Positions 11,277-22,064 of a DNA stretch of 64,000 nucleotides are shown one piece after another. The position numbers were made by a program, and so were the translations under genes. The notes below the pieces were generated by a model. The model did not search any database. It had not been told where the DNA came from and saw only the letters and a list, made by a program, of their open reading frames with translations. The stretch is from Limnanthes douglasii subsp. nivea. Its lineage: Eukaryota; Streptophyta; Magnoliopsida; Brassicales; Limnanthaceae. The stretch covers positions 31,009,900 through 31,073,899 of the forward strand of contig JAUPFV010000001.1 of the NCBI GenBank assembly GCA_036936605.1, read 5' to 3'. Within the stretch, counting starts at the first letter, position 1; each line of letters begins with the position of its first letter.

Positions 11277-11387
11277 ATGGGGGAAATAAAAAAAATTATG
11301 GAGAAAATAACTTCACCCGTAACTAAAAGGATAAAATTAACTAATGGACAGAGTTATTTCCTCCATAAATTTTGTTATTTCCTCCAT
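11277..11387. repeat. 35-bp inverted repeat around a 41-base loop
   Basis: The left arm 11277-11311 (ATGGGGGAAATAAAAAAAAT...) pairs with the right arm 11353-11387 (...GTTATTTCCTCCAT) with only a few mismatches. Each arm itself contains two GGAAATAA-like words. It may be one end of a larger MITE or Mutator-type element, but no outer terminus could be placed. Confidence 0.75.
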
Positions 11388-11894
11388 GTCCCATCATTTA
11401 TTCTGTATCTTTTATTTTCTCCATTTAGTAAAATTCACTTTTACCCGTACATAAATATAAAAGTTTTAATCAAATTTACGATTAGAATACACACTTTTCA
11501 CTCTCCATATTTTTTTCTTACCTTTCTCATTTCATACTTTTTCTTTCTTTTTTTGCAACTTACTTCTTTCTCTCTTATTTTTTCAGGTCACTTCTTTCTA
11601 TTTTCCGCTCTTCTTTCTCTTTCAAAAGAATCTCTTTCAACATATAAATAAAAGATTTATTGGATCACACTAGAATGACAAAGAAATGAACAAAAAACTT
11701 AGTAATTTACAAAATGCAATGAAGCAGTTCATAAGATTTAAAAAAAAATTGGGATTTGTTGAAAGAACCATTTGAACTCTATCATCATCAATGGAATCAA
11801 TGAAAAATACTACAATGAAACTAAGAAATGTATGTACTTTTGCTTCATAGTAGAAACACTAACAACAAGATTGCAAAATCCTCTCTATCAACTA

Positions 11895-12112
11895 CACTTT
11901 TGTTTCAAAATCAACAGTTGATTCCGAGACCCGTTTTGGAATCAATTGGACTTTTGTTTCAGGATCGGCACTTGATTCCGAGAACCATTCTCGGAATCAA
12001 CAACATTTTGTTTCAGAATCGGCAGTTCATTCAGAGACCTCTTATCGTAAACAATTTTTTTTTCAGAATCGACAGTTGATTCTGAAACCTCTTCTTGGAA
12101 TCAATTTCATTT
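11895..12112. repeat. 54-bp tandem repeat, four units, each able to fold as a hairpin
   Basis: Units start at TGTTTCA near 11901, 11955 and 12009, with a fourth about 50 bp later. Each has the plan TTTCAGAATCGGCAG, TTGATTCCGAGA, a short spacer, TCTCGGAATCAA. In the second unit the two arms are 13 bases and perfectly complementary with a 3-base loop. Because 54 is divisible by three, a plus-strand frame runs through the array, but there is no sign that it is a gene. Confidence 0.85.
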
Positions 12113-13689
12113 TTTTGTCACGGCGATAACAAATATGAGTAGGTTTGAAAAAATATATTTTTTAAAATTTTTACAATCTGAAATGTATACGTTTTTAGGA
12201 TTTTGTTAAATCCTATTTAATATGAGATTATACTAAAAGATGAACACACACAACCAAATAAACTATATAAATTTTTATAAATGATTTTTTATTTATTTAT
12301 TAAAATCTGTCATATCTATTTTTAGTTGCTTGTATCGGAAGTCCAAAAACTTGTTATATTTTGAAAAAAAAATCTAAAAAACTTAATAGATACAATTGTT
12401 TTTTGAAATTTGTACCAAATACGTGTCTCAAATCTAATATTTTATAATGATTTTTTCAGTGACCTTATGATGAACTTCAGTCGATGTTATAGTAAGCTTA
12501 TTTTCAATCATACTAAATTTCTGATACTGAAAAAGAATTATAATCTATGGTAGCTGAAACAACAATGATCACCATTAATGTTATGAACCAATATCTCGTT
12601 TAATTGGACCTTGTCAATATAAAAAATTTCACCCATTGACATTATTGAAATATTATTACGTCATAGATCCTAAATAAGAGAAGCCTCTAAAGCCTATTTA
12701 TAATAATAGCAAACAAATAAAAAATAAAAAATGCAAATGATAAGATGATCTCATATGTAGAGGATCTATTTTAAACATCATTCTAGACTGCTTATTCGAC
12801 TTATACACAATGAGACTTTGAGGCCGAAGATATAAAGTACTTTAGAATATAAGTTCAAATTTGAAAAAAATGTATATTTTTTTTATATCTAAATAATTTT
12901 TTTATAAATTGTTTAATTGGAAATTACTTCTCCTTCAAAGACATAAGTTGCACATCATAGTTAATAAGTTTTTATCTATAAAAATAATACCTCTAATTGT
13001 CTTTAAGTATTAGAATTATCGTACAATTTTTTATTTCTAGGAAACGTTAACGAAATATGATACTTTACAAGTAAAATCAGTATATTTTATAACAAACGAA
13101 AAAAACACATAAATATTAAAAACAATTTTAAACATAAGATGCAGAAATATAATGAGATATAATAACATCAATGCAATGAAACTTAAACAAAATAAACATA
13201 AAATTAATTAAAAATAATTTGACACCAAGATAATAACTATATTTAACGAAATAAATAGAAATTGATTATGATGTAGCAAAATGGGTTATTTTTCTCTTGA
13301 TTGTGGTATTAAGAAGATGGGTAAGATCGTTACCTTTATCGAAGATATTTTCGTTATGGCGAGTGTAATAAATTTGATAGATGACAAGACATCCATATGG
13401 TGGTATGGTACATGCATATTGGTTCAAGTTTTCTACGAAACATCTTTATGTAAAACAACAGAGGAGAGTAATGGCGTGGAAGATGTACAAATTAGAACAC
13501 AAACATATCTATAATCGAATGAAAAAATATTTTTTAATTAATATTTGCGAGTTGTAAATAGATAATTTTTGAAAACTTATTGTATAAGAAATGAAGAAAA
13601 AATTGTTTTCCAGTGATTAATTAGTTAAAGTTGGCATTTGTTCAATTTATGATCCTGTCAACCTTGTTCTATCCAAAGATTGTAATTTT

Positions 13690-13930
13690 GTTAAAAATGG
13701 ATAACATGCTGAAATTATGGACTAATGAGTCAATTATTAGTAAACTGAAAAAATCTATTTACTTTTACTTTCATAATGATTATTTATTATGGTATGATAA
13801 ACTTGCACAGATAGGTTATATCACGATTATCAAAGTTGTCAAAAATAAATTTATAAATTATGATATAGTTTCGTACAAAAATTATGGATTGTGTATAGAA
13901 TCAAAGATGATTAATATTTTTACAAGATCA
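13690..13930 (+). pseudogene. copia GAG-pre-integrase domain (A)
   Basis: The frame reads LLWYDKLAQIGYITI, then YGLCIESKM. This corresponds to the usual LWHxRLGHIGY...CELCxxSKM. Both zinc-binding His positions are changed (to Tyr and Gln) and the first Cys is Tyr, so the HHCC finger is dead. The same segment in B (about 31840-31990) has independent damage, so both copies degenerated separately. Confidence 0.75.
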
Positions 13931-14074
13931 TAAAAACGATGTACCAAACTATTATATTTAATACATAATAAAAGATAATCTATAACTTAAATAAATGAAT
14001 ACTTTAGATTTACTTATGTTTAAAAAAAATACGGATGATGCCTAAAACATATTGACGATAATAAATGGAAGTTA

Positions 14075-14590
14075 AAAATAAATTATAAACTAAGATAAAA
14101 TTATTACGCAGTGATAGATGAAATATTTCTCAATATAATTTTTATAGAATTTACGAAGAGTTTGTGATAATACAACAATGTTATACACCTTATACGTCTT
14201 TACAAATTGGATTGGTTGAACGTAAAAACAAACAATAATTGAGATGACCAATACCATGCTAGTTAAATCTAGGTTACATACAAATTTGTGAGGTGTAACG
14301 ACATGTCATATTATCAATCGTATTGGTATTTAGAAAATTGAATATCTTTATATGAGTTATGAAAGGGAAGTAAACTAAATATTAAAAAATACGAGGGTGG
14401 TTAGCATTTTATAAATGACAAATCTAAAAATATAAAATTATGTCCAAAATCTATAAGATGCATTTTTATTGGATAAATATCCAATAAAAATCTTATAGCT
14501 ATTAAACTTGGAGTCTAATGTTGTCTTTGAATATGGAGAAATATAATTTTTGAATCTAAGTTATTTGATGATAATATGACTCAAACCGCT
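14075..14590 (+). pseudogene. copia integrase remnant (A)
   Basis: LLRSDR (second catalytic Asp) at about 14090, then PYTSLQIGLVERKNK (Glu) near 14200, then ASIRCIFI-like and LESNVVFEY-like blocks of the integrase C-terminal part between 14400 and 14560. Several stops interrupt it. The first Asp is not recognisable. Copy B carries the same blocks at 32155-32640. Confidence 0.75.
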
Positions 14591-14974
14591 ATAAAAAGAT
14601 AACTTTAGAAGAAGCACATTTGATTATAGAAAAATCTAAAGTGGTAGGATCCAATGAGATGAACTCTCATAGAATTTATTACTATTTTGTGGAAGTACGT
14701 TAGGAAATAACTTCACGAAGATTCCGGTGGTGCTTTCTTTAAAAGATTACCTAAATCTAATAAAGAAGCAAAATCCTCTTGAGATTTTGCATTGTGACAA
14801 GATGCAACAAATGATGAAATAACTTCAATTATTTTTACCACACTTGAGAATTGTTTAATTTACCTTACCGTTCAAAACCAATTGATTGTAAATAATTTAT
14901 TTTAAAAATAAATTCCACATGAATGGTACTATTCAAGCATCCAATAAAAAATTAGTAGTAAATAACTTTTTTTT

Positions 14975-15130
14975 AAAGGAATAAATTATATTGACACATA
15001 TGTTTCGGTTCCTATCAAGAGAATAAGAATACTCTTTGTAATTGCATCGATATACAAACTGAAGATTCGTCAAGTGAAAGTTAATATAACATTCTTAAAT
15101 GGAGATCTCGACGAGTAGATCTATATAAAC
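14975..15130 (+). pseudogene. copia reverse transcriptase, N-terminal part (A)
   Basis: GINYIDTYVSVPIKRIRILF followed by ITFLNGDLDE matches the GIDYxDTFAPV and AFLNGDLEE blocks of RVT_2. The frame is cut off exactly where the LTR-like insert begins at 15131, and RT sequence resumes after it. Confidence 0.85.
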
Positions 15131-16402
15131 TGTTAGGAAAATCAACAATATATGAATAAGATCCGACTCAACCCTAACAAGACTCGCTAGGTCGAATCCT
15201 AGTCACTTCAGCCAAAACAGTGCCTAGCAGTTGACGAACACCCACCCGAGAGACAGTATGAGGTAATCTAAGCTTCGACTCTTACCTTATTTCAAAAATG
15301 AAGTTAACAAGAAATAACATAAAATAAATAAATCACACGACGAGAGATTTAATGTGTATTTAATATCGTGAAGAAATCCTACATCCATGGATAACAAAAA
15401 CAATTTATGTATATGAGGTTATAGGAAGACTCTCCAACACTAAACACTCAATAACTCATTTGTTAGAAAAATCTCTTATTAATTTACAAAGAATTTGAGA
15501 TTTTCATAATGTATATTCAAGTACTTATCTTCTACCTCGCTACACTCTCCAAAACAGACTCACTGATCTTCTATGTACGTTGCTTATCTTTTGTCTCAAA
15601 TTGCCACACATTAACCATATGTATTGCTTCCTTTATATATATATATATACTTAGGGTAAAACCTCTATCTCTAACAAATGCTCCAGATTAAATCATGTTA
15701 ATCAATCATTGTAATAAGATTTTAATATCTTAAAATGGGAAACATAATAAATATAAAATCCAAATTAATAAGAAACATAATTGATATAAAAGATCTAATT
15801 AATATGAAATCTAATTAATATAGGAAGACTAAAATAGGAGACCCAATTAAATAGGATACTTCCAACAAATAAAAGAAGCTCAGTTTAATCAAGAACTTAA
15901 GCCTAGTTCCACCAGATTAAACATAATATTTAGGTGGCATTAGAAAATTACGCCAGGCCAGTCTACTTCAGACTAATCTGATTCAGACCAGTCTATTTCA
16001 GATCAGCCTACTTCGGTCTAATTTAGTTATGTACAACACATAAGTTTTGGTTCAGTTTGCTTCGGGTATGCTCAAATTTTAGGTTCCAGTAGACTCAATC
16101 TACACCTAAGTCCGGTTGAGCATCCAACTATTTAGAGAGTTAGTAGTTTCACATGAACTACTCTAATCATATTTCTTCAGCTGCAACACTTAGTTTCAGC
16201 CATCGATACCTAGTTTTAGTATCAACACCCAGTTCCAACTTCAGCCCTTACTTATAGCCTTCAGAACTTACTCTCAGCATCAACATCCAGTTCCAATTCT
16301 ATGTTACAGTCTACGAAACCAAGTTACAACTTCTACACCAAGTTACAGCTTCTACACCAAGTTATATCTTCCACACCAAATCAAGCCTTCAACAATAATC
16401 TT
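15131..16402. mobile_element. LTR-like insert (possible solo LTR) inside copia A RT
   Basis: A 1.27-kb block starting TGTTAGGAAAATC and ending ATTCTTAACA interrupts the RT of element A. TG...CA ends, the lack of coding content, and a segment resembling the 'herbaceous' LTR phrase with GATTTAATGTG (about 15340) support an LTR. The flanking pentamers (TAAAC and AAAAT) do not match, so the exact right end or the solo-LTR reading is uncertain. A B-box-like GGTCGAATCC near 15193 is noted but no tRNA can be folded. Confidence 0.55.
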
Positions 16403-16419
16403 GCCACGATCATTTTGAG

Positions 16420-17480
16420 CTTATTCTTAACAAAAATAACGCAAAGGTTTTTTACTTTTAGTAGATGAATCAATAAAATGTAGGCTTCTTAGGTCATTAT
16501 CAATACATTAAAAATGATATGAAAAGTTTGATCCAGTCATTGTATCTGTTGGAATTAGTCACAATATGGTAGACTAGTGATTATATACTAAGGATCGAGA
16601 TAATATGATAGTCATTATGTGTTTATACATAGATGATTTACTTATATTGAGTAATGAAAAAAAAAGAAATTATTAAAAGAAAAAGATTTATATTTTTTAC
16701 TTTTAAGATGAAGAATATTGAATAGGTAGACACTATTTTAGGAATTAAGATAACCACAAATAGTAAGAGTTTTTTCCATAAATCAAACCCACAATATTAA
16801 AAATTTACTTAAAAATATTAAACATACAAAATTTATATAAGTACATAATTCTTTTGAACATAGTTTGAAACTCGAAAATAATAAGAGACACACATTTACT
16901 CAATTGGACGCTGGTGTTATAGGAAGTATGATACATGTACCTTTATGCACTAGGAAAATATTTTATTTATGGTGAATAAATTAAGTCAAATTAGTAGTAA
17001 TCCAAGTACAAAACATTATCATACCAGTGGAAAGGTTCGTGGAACCCGAGGAAGATAAAAAACATACCTACAATATTATAATTTTCGTGGAAGACTTGAT
17101 GGGTAACATATTCAAGTTAGATCGCCATTCTAGTTAATATCCAATCGACTACAAGGTAGGATTTATATTTGCATGATGTGTTTTTAGGATCAAACAAATA
17201 ACGTGTGTATCTCATTCAATTATGACATCTAAATTTCTAACATTACTCGTAACAGAAAATAAAGTTGAATGATTGATAAACATATTGTTATAAAAATTAA
17301 TTACTTTGGAGGAAAACATGACAATCGAAATACGTTTTAATAGATGTTTGTAGAGAAATAATAGCATCTATAATGGGAAGTTTATATATATAAGTCTAAA
17401 AATATCAGAATATTAGATATTTACCAAACTATTGATTCGAAAATCAAGATATATAAAGATTGGATTAAATATCATATATT
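16420..17480 (+). pseudogene. copia RT C-terminal part and RNase H remnant (A)
   Basis: After the insert the RT resumes. The catalytic box reads YIDD (16626-16637) within IVIMCLYIDDLLIL, followed by VDTILGIKI and later NKLSQISSNPSTKHYH (about 16975). The RNase H part (about 17100-17480) keeps fragments such as STMTSKF-like and YNGK...HI-like blocks, broken by many stops. YIDD in place of YVDD is tolerated in many active RTs, so it is not in itself damage. Confidence 0.8.
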
Positions 17481-17995
17481 GATATATTCTACATAATGAA
17501 AACCCAATTTGGTTATAAAAAATCTAGACATCCAAATTCCATTGGGTAATAACAAGTTATTTGTGAATGAAATTAGCGTATGAAATTAAGTTCCATATGC
17601 AATGTGCGATAAATATTGGTCGTTTTCATTGATGAATAAGTTCAGATAACTTTTAATACACTTAAATCTATGTTTTATATGTGTTCTAAATATAAAAACA
17701 TTATAAAAATTATACTTATAAGAATCTAGGGATGTTATTGTTTCTCCTAAGAAAATGCGTTATTTTCAAGTTATATTTCTTGAAACATATATATTACACA
17801 ACCAAATTAGTTTTAAATGAAGCCAAAAGCAACCAAAATGGTAAAGTGATTGTATGTATGAGATTGTTAGTTAGACTAGATAAGACATTGATTCAAAGTA
17901 ACGACTACCAATAATTACGAATTTACTTTCTTATCTTTACATTGAAGTAAAATTCAAATTGAAATATATATTAATTTATGCGCATACATGAATTA

Positions 17996-18450
17996 AATAA
18001 GTGGAGGATTGTAGAAATATAAATGAAATGAAATTATCGTGATCGATTGAGAGACGATTATGGACGATCGAAATGAACCTAAAATCGAGTGAGCGAACTC
18101 GGAAGTCATTAAAGTAACTATCTAAAATAAAAAGCTCGCCGAAAAGATATTGGTGTAAAACCTAAAACTACGATACCACATGCCTATCATTGTGGTAATA
18201 AGATTGCTTGCCGCAATAACCCGTAATTTTTAGATTTAGAACATAATCACGCTAGCCATATAGCACTGTGACGAATAAATAATTTCGTTGCGGAGACCAC
18301 ATGTCGCGTTCACATAGCGCAACGCGACGAAACTCACAACGGTCAAACATCGATCGTTGATTTAACAAAATCGTTAAATCGTATAAATAAACTACGACAT
18401 TAAAGAATAAAATACAAAATAATAATTTCTTATAATCTTTATCAAATTTT
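17996..18450 (+). repeat. polypurine tract and 3' LTR start (A)
   Basis: AAGTGGAGGAT at 17998-18008 is followed by TGTAGAAATATAA, the classical polypurine tract to LTR junction. A TATAAATAA box near 18380 is consistent with an LTR promoter. The far end of the LTR is not resolved. Confidence 0.6.
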
Positions 18451-19299
18451 ATCATTTATAATTTTGAATTTTGAGATGGATGAATTGAAAATCTAAAAGC
18501 TAACTATATCTAAAAAGTTTTTAAAAAAACTTAAAAAAAACTGAAAAAAATATACCAAATATAAATTTCAAGTCATTTCTTATAATAATTTTTTAGATGT
18601 ATTTTAGAGATAATATAGTAACTTTCGTTATATGTTACACTAAAATATTGAAATATTATCCTATGCAAAATTTGATCCGACCGATATTAGTTTAAATACT
18701 AAATAGGTATTATATATGTTAAACAACGTTTGCACTGCTTAATAGATTAGTATTATTTAGAATTCGAGACTTGGATGATAGATTAAAAATGGTTTAGTGT
18801 CAGCTTTTTGGCCGATCCCTAATTTAATTATTAGGGGATAAGAGACAATAAGGCCCTCACTTAAAAAAGAAGAAGAAAGCTTCTTAAGGGCCCTAGCATG
18901 TAGAAGAGAATGGGCTAACACTTATCATATGTCAAACTTAGGTCCACGGACAGTTTTTCAAACTTATAAAACTCTTTCTTTCTTTTTTCGCAAATTTATT
19001 TTTGACCGAATATAAATATCATCATTATTTTGCTATTCGGCTCTTCACTTTTATCTGACCGACAAGTTATTCACTACATAATGATATTAAGTCTATTATT
19101 CTACACTAAAAACTATATAAAATAATACTCGATTATTTAATAAACTCTTTAAAATAATATTTTTGGCCGGTTCCGGAAATAGAGTGCTAAATTAATAATT
19201 CGCTAAGTTTATAAGATAATATATTTTTGATAATTTTTTTAGACTCCATATAAAATATAAATTAATAATTCTTTATATATAACATATTACATGAATGAT
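18451..19299. other. AT-rich intergenic stretch, no gene seen
   Basis: Contains repeated short TTAATAATTC and AAAATAAT words but no coding or repeat structure I can define. Confidence 0.5.
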
Positions 19300-19597
19300 T
19301 TATGAAGGTTTCTTGAAAAATGACTCAATTGTCTTTTGTTTTTTTGTTGAAATCGGTTTCCTTTTGAATTTCGTCTCTAATTTTCCTTAGCATGGTAAGA
19401 ACTTCTGGTGTTGTTTTCTCGTAGCTCAACAAGAAATTGTTCAATGTGATTGCCGCTTTAATAGCTTCGTTTTGTGAAGGGGGCTCCATTGTAGAACTTT
19501 CATCATCTTCTTCATCGATATCATCTTTATTAATTCTAATAACGCCATGTTGTGTGTATGATTTGTTTGTTTGTGTTAACCTATTTTGATCTTGTAT
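19300..19597 (-). pseudogene. C-terminal fragment of a pogo/Tigger-like (CENP-B-related) transposase with a PCNA-box motif
   Basis: A minus-strand frame open from 19597 reads an acidic stretch (DDIDEEDDESS), then SQNEAIKAAITLNNFLL and PEVLTMLRKIRDEIQKE. After a one-base slip in a run of A at about 19340-19350 it ends KKQKTIESFFKKPS and a stop at 19300-19302. The acidic linker, helical segment and terminal QKTIESFF resemble the tail of pogo/Tigger transposases. QxxIxxFF is a PCNA-interacting (PIP) box, a feature reported for Drosophila pogo transposase. The DDE domain is absent. A TATAAATA box on the minus strand at about 19600 lies just upstream, but no in-frame ATG precedes the acidic stretch. 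Confidence 0.6.
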
Positions 19598-20440
19598 TTA
19601 TAGAGAAAATATTTTTAATGTCCATAAAGTGATACATTGAATACAAGAAGCATAATCAGGTGGAAGATTGAAGGTTTCTTTCAAATTAGGCCCTTCATTT
19701 GATATACATGCATTATATACTGTACAATAATTAAGTGGAAGCTTGAAAGGTGTTCGTAAACTAAGTATTTTACTATAAATTAATAAAATATTAATTAATA
19801 TTTAAATTAATAATTATTAATTTATCGATTAATTAATAACTCGTTTAATTAATAAATTTTGATGGTCCCAAATATATTATTTTATAAAGTTTCTACTGTA
19901 TAATGTTTAGAAATTTCAAATCGAGTAATTTTAATCTATAATATAATTAAGATTATAAAATACAAATAAAATTGCATTTTATTCTAATTAGAAATAGAGT
20001 TCAACTAAATGATAGTGTCTAATAACAAAATTATGGGGTTATTCGGATGCTCTATTACTCTTATCATGGCGCGTTTTGTTTTCCGAACTTCATAAAATTA
20101 TGTTAAATTTTATAAATAAAATTAATATTTAAGCAATTGTATTTAGAAATATATTCGATGAACATGTTATGATTTTGTCTTATTTCATTTATCAAATGTT
20201 GATTTAAATTTACTATCTATTTTTAATTTTTATTTTTATAATTCGTTCGAAATTTTGTTAGGATTGAGAAGCTCATTTACACTTTGGAACAAAATGAAAT
20301 TAAACAAAATAAAGGCGCCTAATTCAAATTGTTACCGTCTTTGACAAGCCACTAGCAAGCTTTTTTAAGCTTGACGATTTCATTTTCTACAAAACACAAA
20401 TTAATGAGAGAAAAACCACCAAATTTATTCAGAGTAAGAT
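19598..20440. other. AT-rich intergenic stretch, no gene seen
   Basis: Rich in TTAATTAA-type words (19780-19860). Nothing coding is seen. Confidence 0.5.
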
Positions 20441-20599
20441 GAAATATGATTGCTATTAGATTGTGGTAAAGTACTACTGGCGATTTGAAGAGTTGGAGCA
20501 ACAAATCCAGACCTTAGTCTGAATCTTCTGTTCTTAGGTACCCAATACCCATAGTTTTCAAAAGTATGATTGCTCTGAGACGATTTGGTATAGAGTTAG

Positions 20600-21010
20600 G
20601 TTTCAGGTCTAGATATGATCTTCTATTGAGAGTAGATTTGACAATTCAGTCTATTACAACATTCTATTTGCGCTATCTATGATAAATGTTCATTGTAGAT
20701 GAAATAAGAGATCTGCAACACTGGATTGTAGGTTCTAGATACCAAGGAGGGTTGCCTTTTAGTATCATCTCAGTGAGGAGAGTTGAGCCCGCTTCAATAT
20801 CCAGAAGAGATATCTATTTTTCCTGACATAGTAAGAGACCATCTACATAGCCCTGCATTCTGCCATAATTGATTATTGCTTGTCGTAAAGCCTTCCAAAC
20901 CCAGCCACTAGGTTACCCTGACGATCACGAATCATATCTCCACCATTTGATTCCTTTATGTAACATCTAGTACCATCTGTGTTTGTTTTATATCTGTTGG
21001 CTTTAGGAAG
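20600..21010 (-). pseudogene. LINE RNase H domain remnant
   Basis: The frame reads YKTNTDGTRC (first catalytic Asp in TDG), then GGDMIRDRQGNLVAGFGRLY, MAECRAM (Glu) and DIEAGS, where the third acidic residue (normally IESDS) is Gly. One stop and a frame change occur in the middle. RNase H would remove the RNA strand during target-primed reverse transcription. With an acidic residue lost it cannot be functional. Confidence 0.8.
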
Positions 21011-21031
21011 TTTCCATTTAAGTGAAAAAGT

Positions 21032-22000
21032 TCACCTATGTCTATTCAGATGGTTTATACATCCCAGATGGTAGACAATTCTAGTGTCTTTTCCCCAGTG
21101 CTTTCTTTTCCCCAGATGGTAGACAATTCTAGAGATTATACTTATTACCTGATCAATCATAGAGCTAGAAGAGATTACTTGGCCCTGATGTTTTCTTTTA
21201 TTCTTAGTTGACCATATAATCCATGAGATAACAACATGTAGAATGGATCTTATATGAATGTCTTTTGTTGAAGACCAAAACCATGTTCTAAGCATATGTG
21301 TGAAGGTCATGTTTCTTCTGTTCCTTATGTTAAACATCGAGGAAAAAAAAACAACCATCCCAAGCTTTGAAAAATTGAACAAGTGTGTGATTAGCTGTTT
21401 CAACACTTTCATAGTGTTGGCATTTTGATGGCATTTGGTATCATTTTCTCTTTAGATTAGTATCAGTAGAAAGAAAACCATATATAGATCTCTATACCAA
21501 GAAATAAATTTTTTTGAGTGTAATAGTGTTCCAAATCTTCATGAATAGATTTTATTTATTAGATTTATGCCTGACAAATTTCTGTGTATCTTTAATGTTT
21601 AAGTTTTCAGTAGAAGATAGAGACCATTTGATAGAGTATTTGGAAGAGCTCATAGAGATTTTCTTTATCTTTTCAATTTTTGTGATAGGGACAGTACCTT
21701 AAAGTTTATTCATTGAAAATTTTCCATCAACCCAGTAGTATTTGACTTGAAAAATGATGAGACCAGGATCTGTCATCAGTAGAATTATAAAGTATGAAAG
21801 GTGTTGTGGAATACCACCTATCTAGCCAGAAATCTACTGAGCCTTCCCCAACATTCTAGTAAATGTAAGGTTTAGCCTTGTCTCTTATGTTGAATAATCG
21901 TTTCCAAGTCTTAGAACATCTAGATTGTTTAAAAAATGTGATTGGATGATTAGTATGATAGTAGATGGATGCCATTAGTCTTGCTCATATGGATTTATGT
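21032..22000 (-). pseudogene. LINE zf-RVT and linker region
   Basis: A frame of 126 residues (21032-21412) contains SWIIWSTKNKRKHQG, the hydrophobic motif typically found between zf-RVT and RNase H in plant LINEs. A short duplication (CAGATGGTAGACAATTCTAG at about 21064 and again about 48 bp away) repeats RIVYHLG in the translation. The preceding zf-RVT (to 22000) is only in scraps. Confidence 0.65.
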
Positions 22001-22064
22001 TCCCTGAATGTAAACCACGAGTTGTAAGAGAATGATTCTTGTACATCTTCAATCTTTCTCGGAC

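Larger units (their letters stand above)
12597..18450 (+). mobile_element. decayed Ty1/copia element A, plus strand
   Basis: Plus-strand copia domains occur in order: GAG-pre-integrase (about 13690-13930), integrase (14075-14580), RT (14980-15130 and 16420-17050), RNase H (17090-17480), polypurine tract and a 3' LTR start at 18009. A second, similarly decayed copy of its front half (B) lies at 30651-33147. The two share a left boundary at 12597/30651. The 5' LTR and gag cannot be identified. Frames are broken throughout. Confidence 0.85.

Noticed and set aside
11277..11651. Plus-strand frame of 124 residues, very Phe/Leu/Ser-rich
   Set aside because: It follows from a TTC/CTT-rich, AT-rich tract and overlaps the inverted repeat at 11277-11387. 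No motif or upstream signal.
11828..12079. Plus-strand frame with an 18-residue repeat (LLFQNRQLIPRP-like)
   Set aside because: A by-product of a 54-bp tandem repeat whose length is a multiple of three; better explained as a hairpin array.
13281..13514. Plus-strand 77-residue frame
   Set aside because: Part of decayed copia A upstream of the pre-integrase domain. Copy B has the same region with stops, so it is not a separate gene.
15180..15215. tRNA B-box-like GGTCGAATCC
   Set aside because: No A box or cloverleaf can be formed around it, and it lies inside an LTR-like insert.
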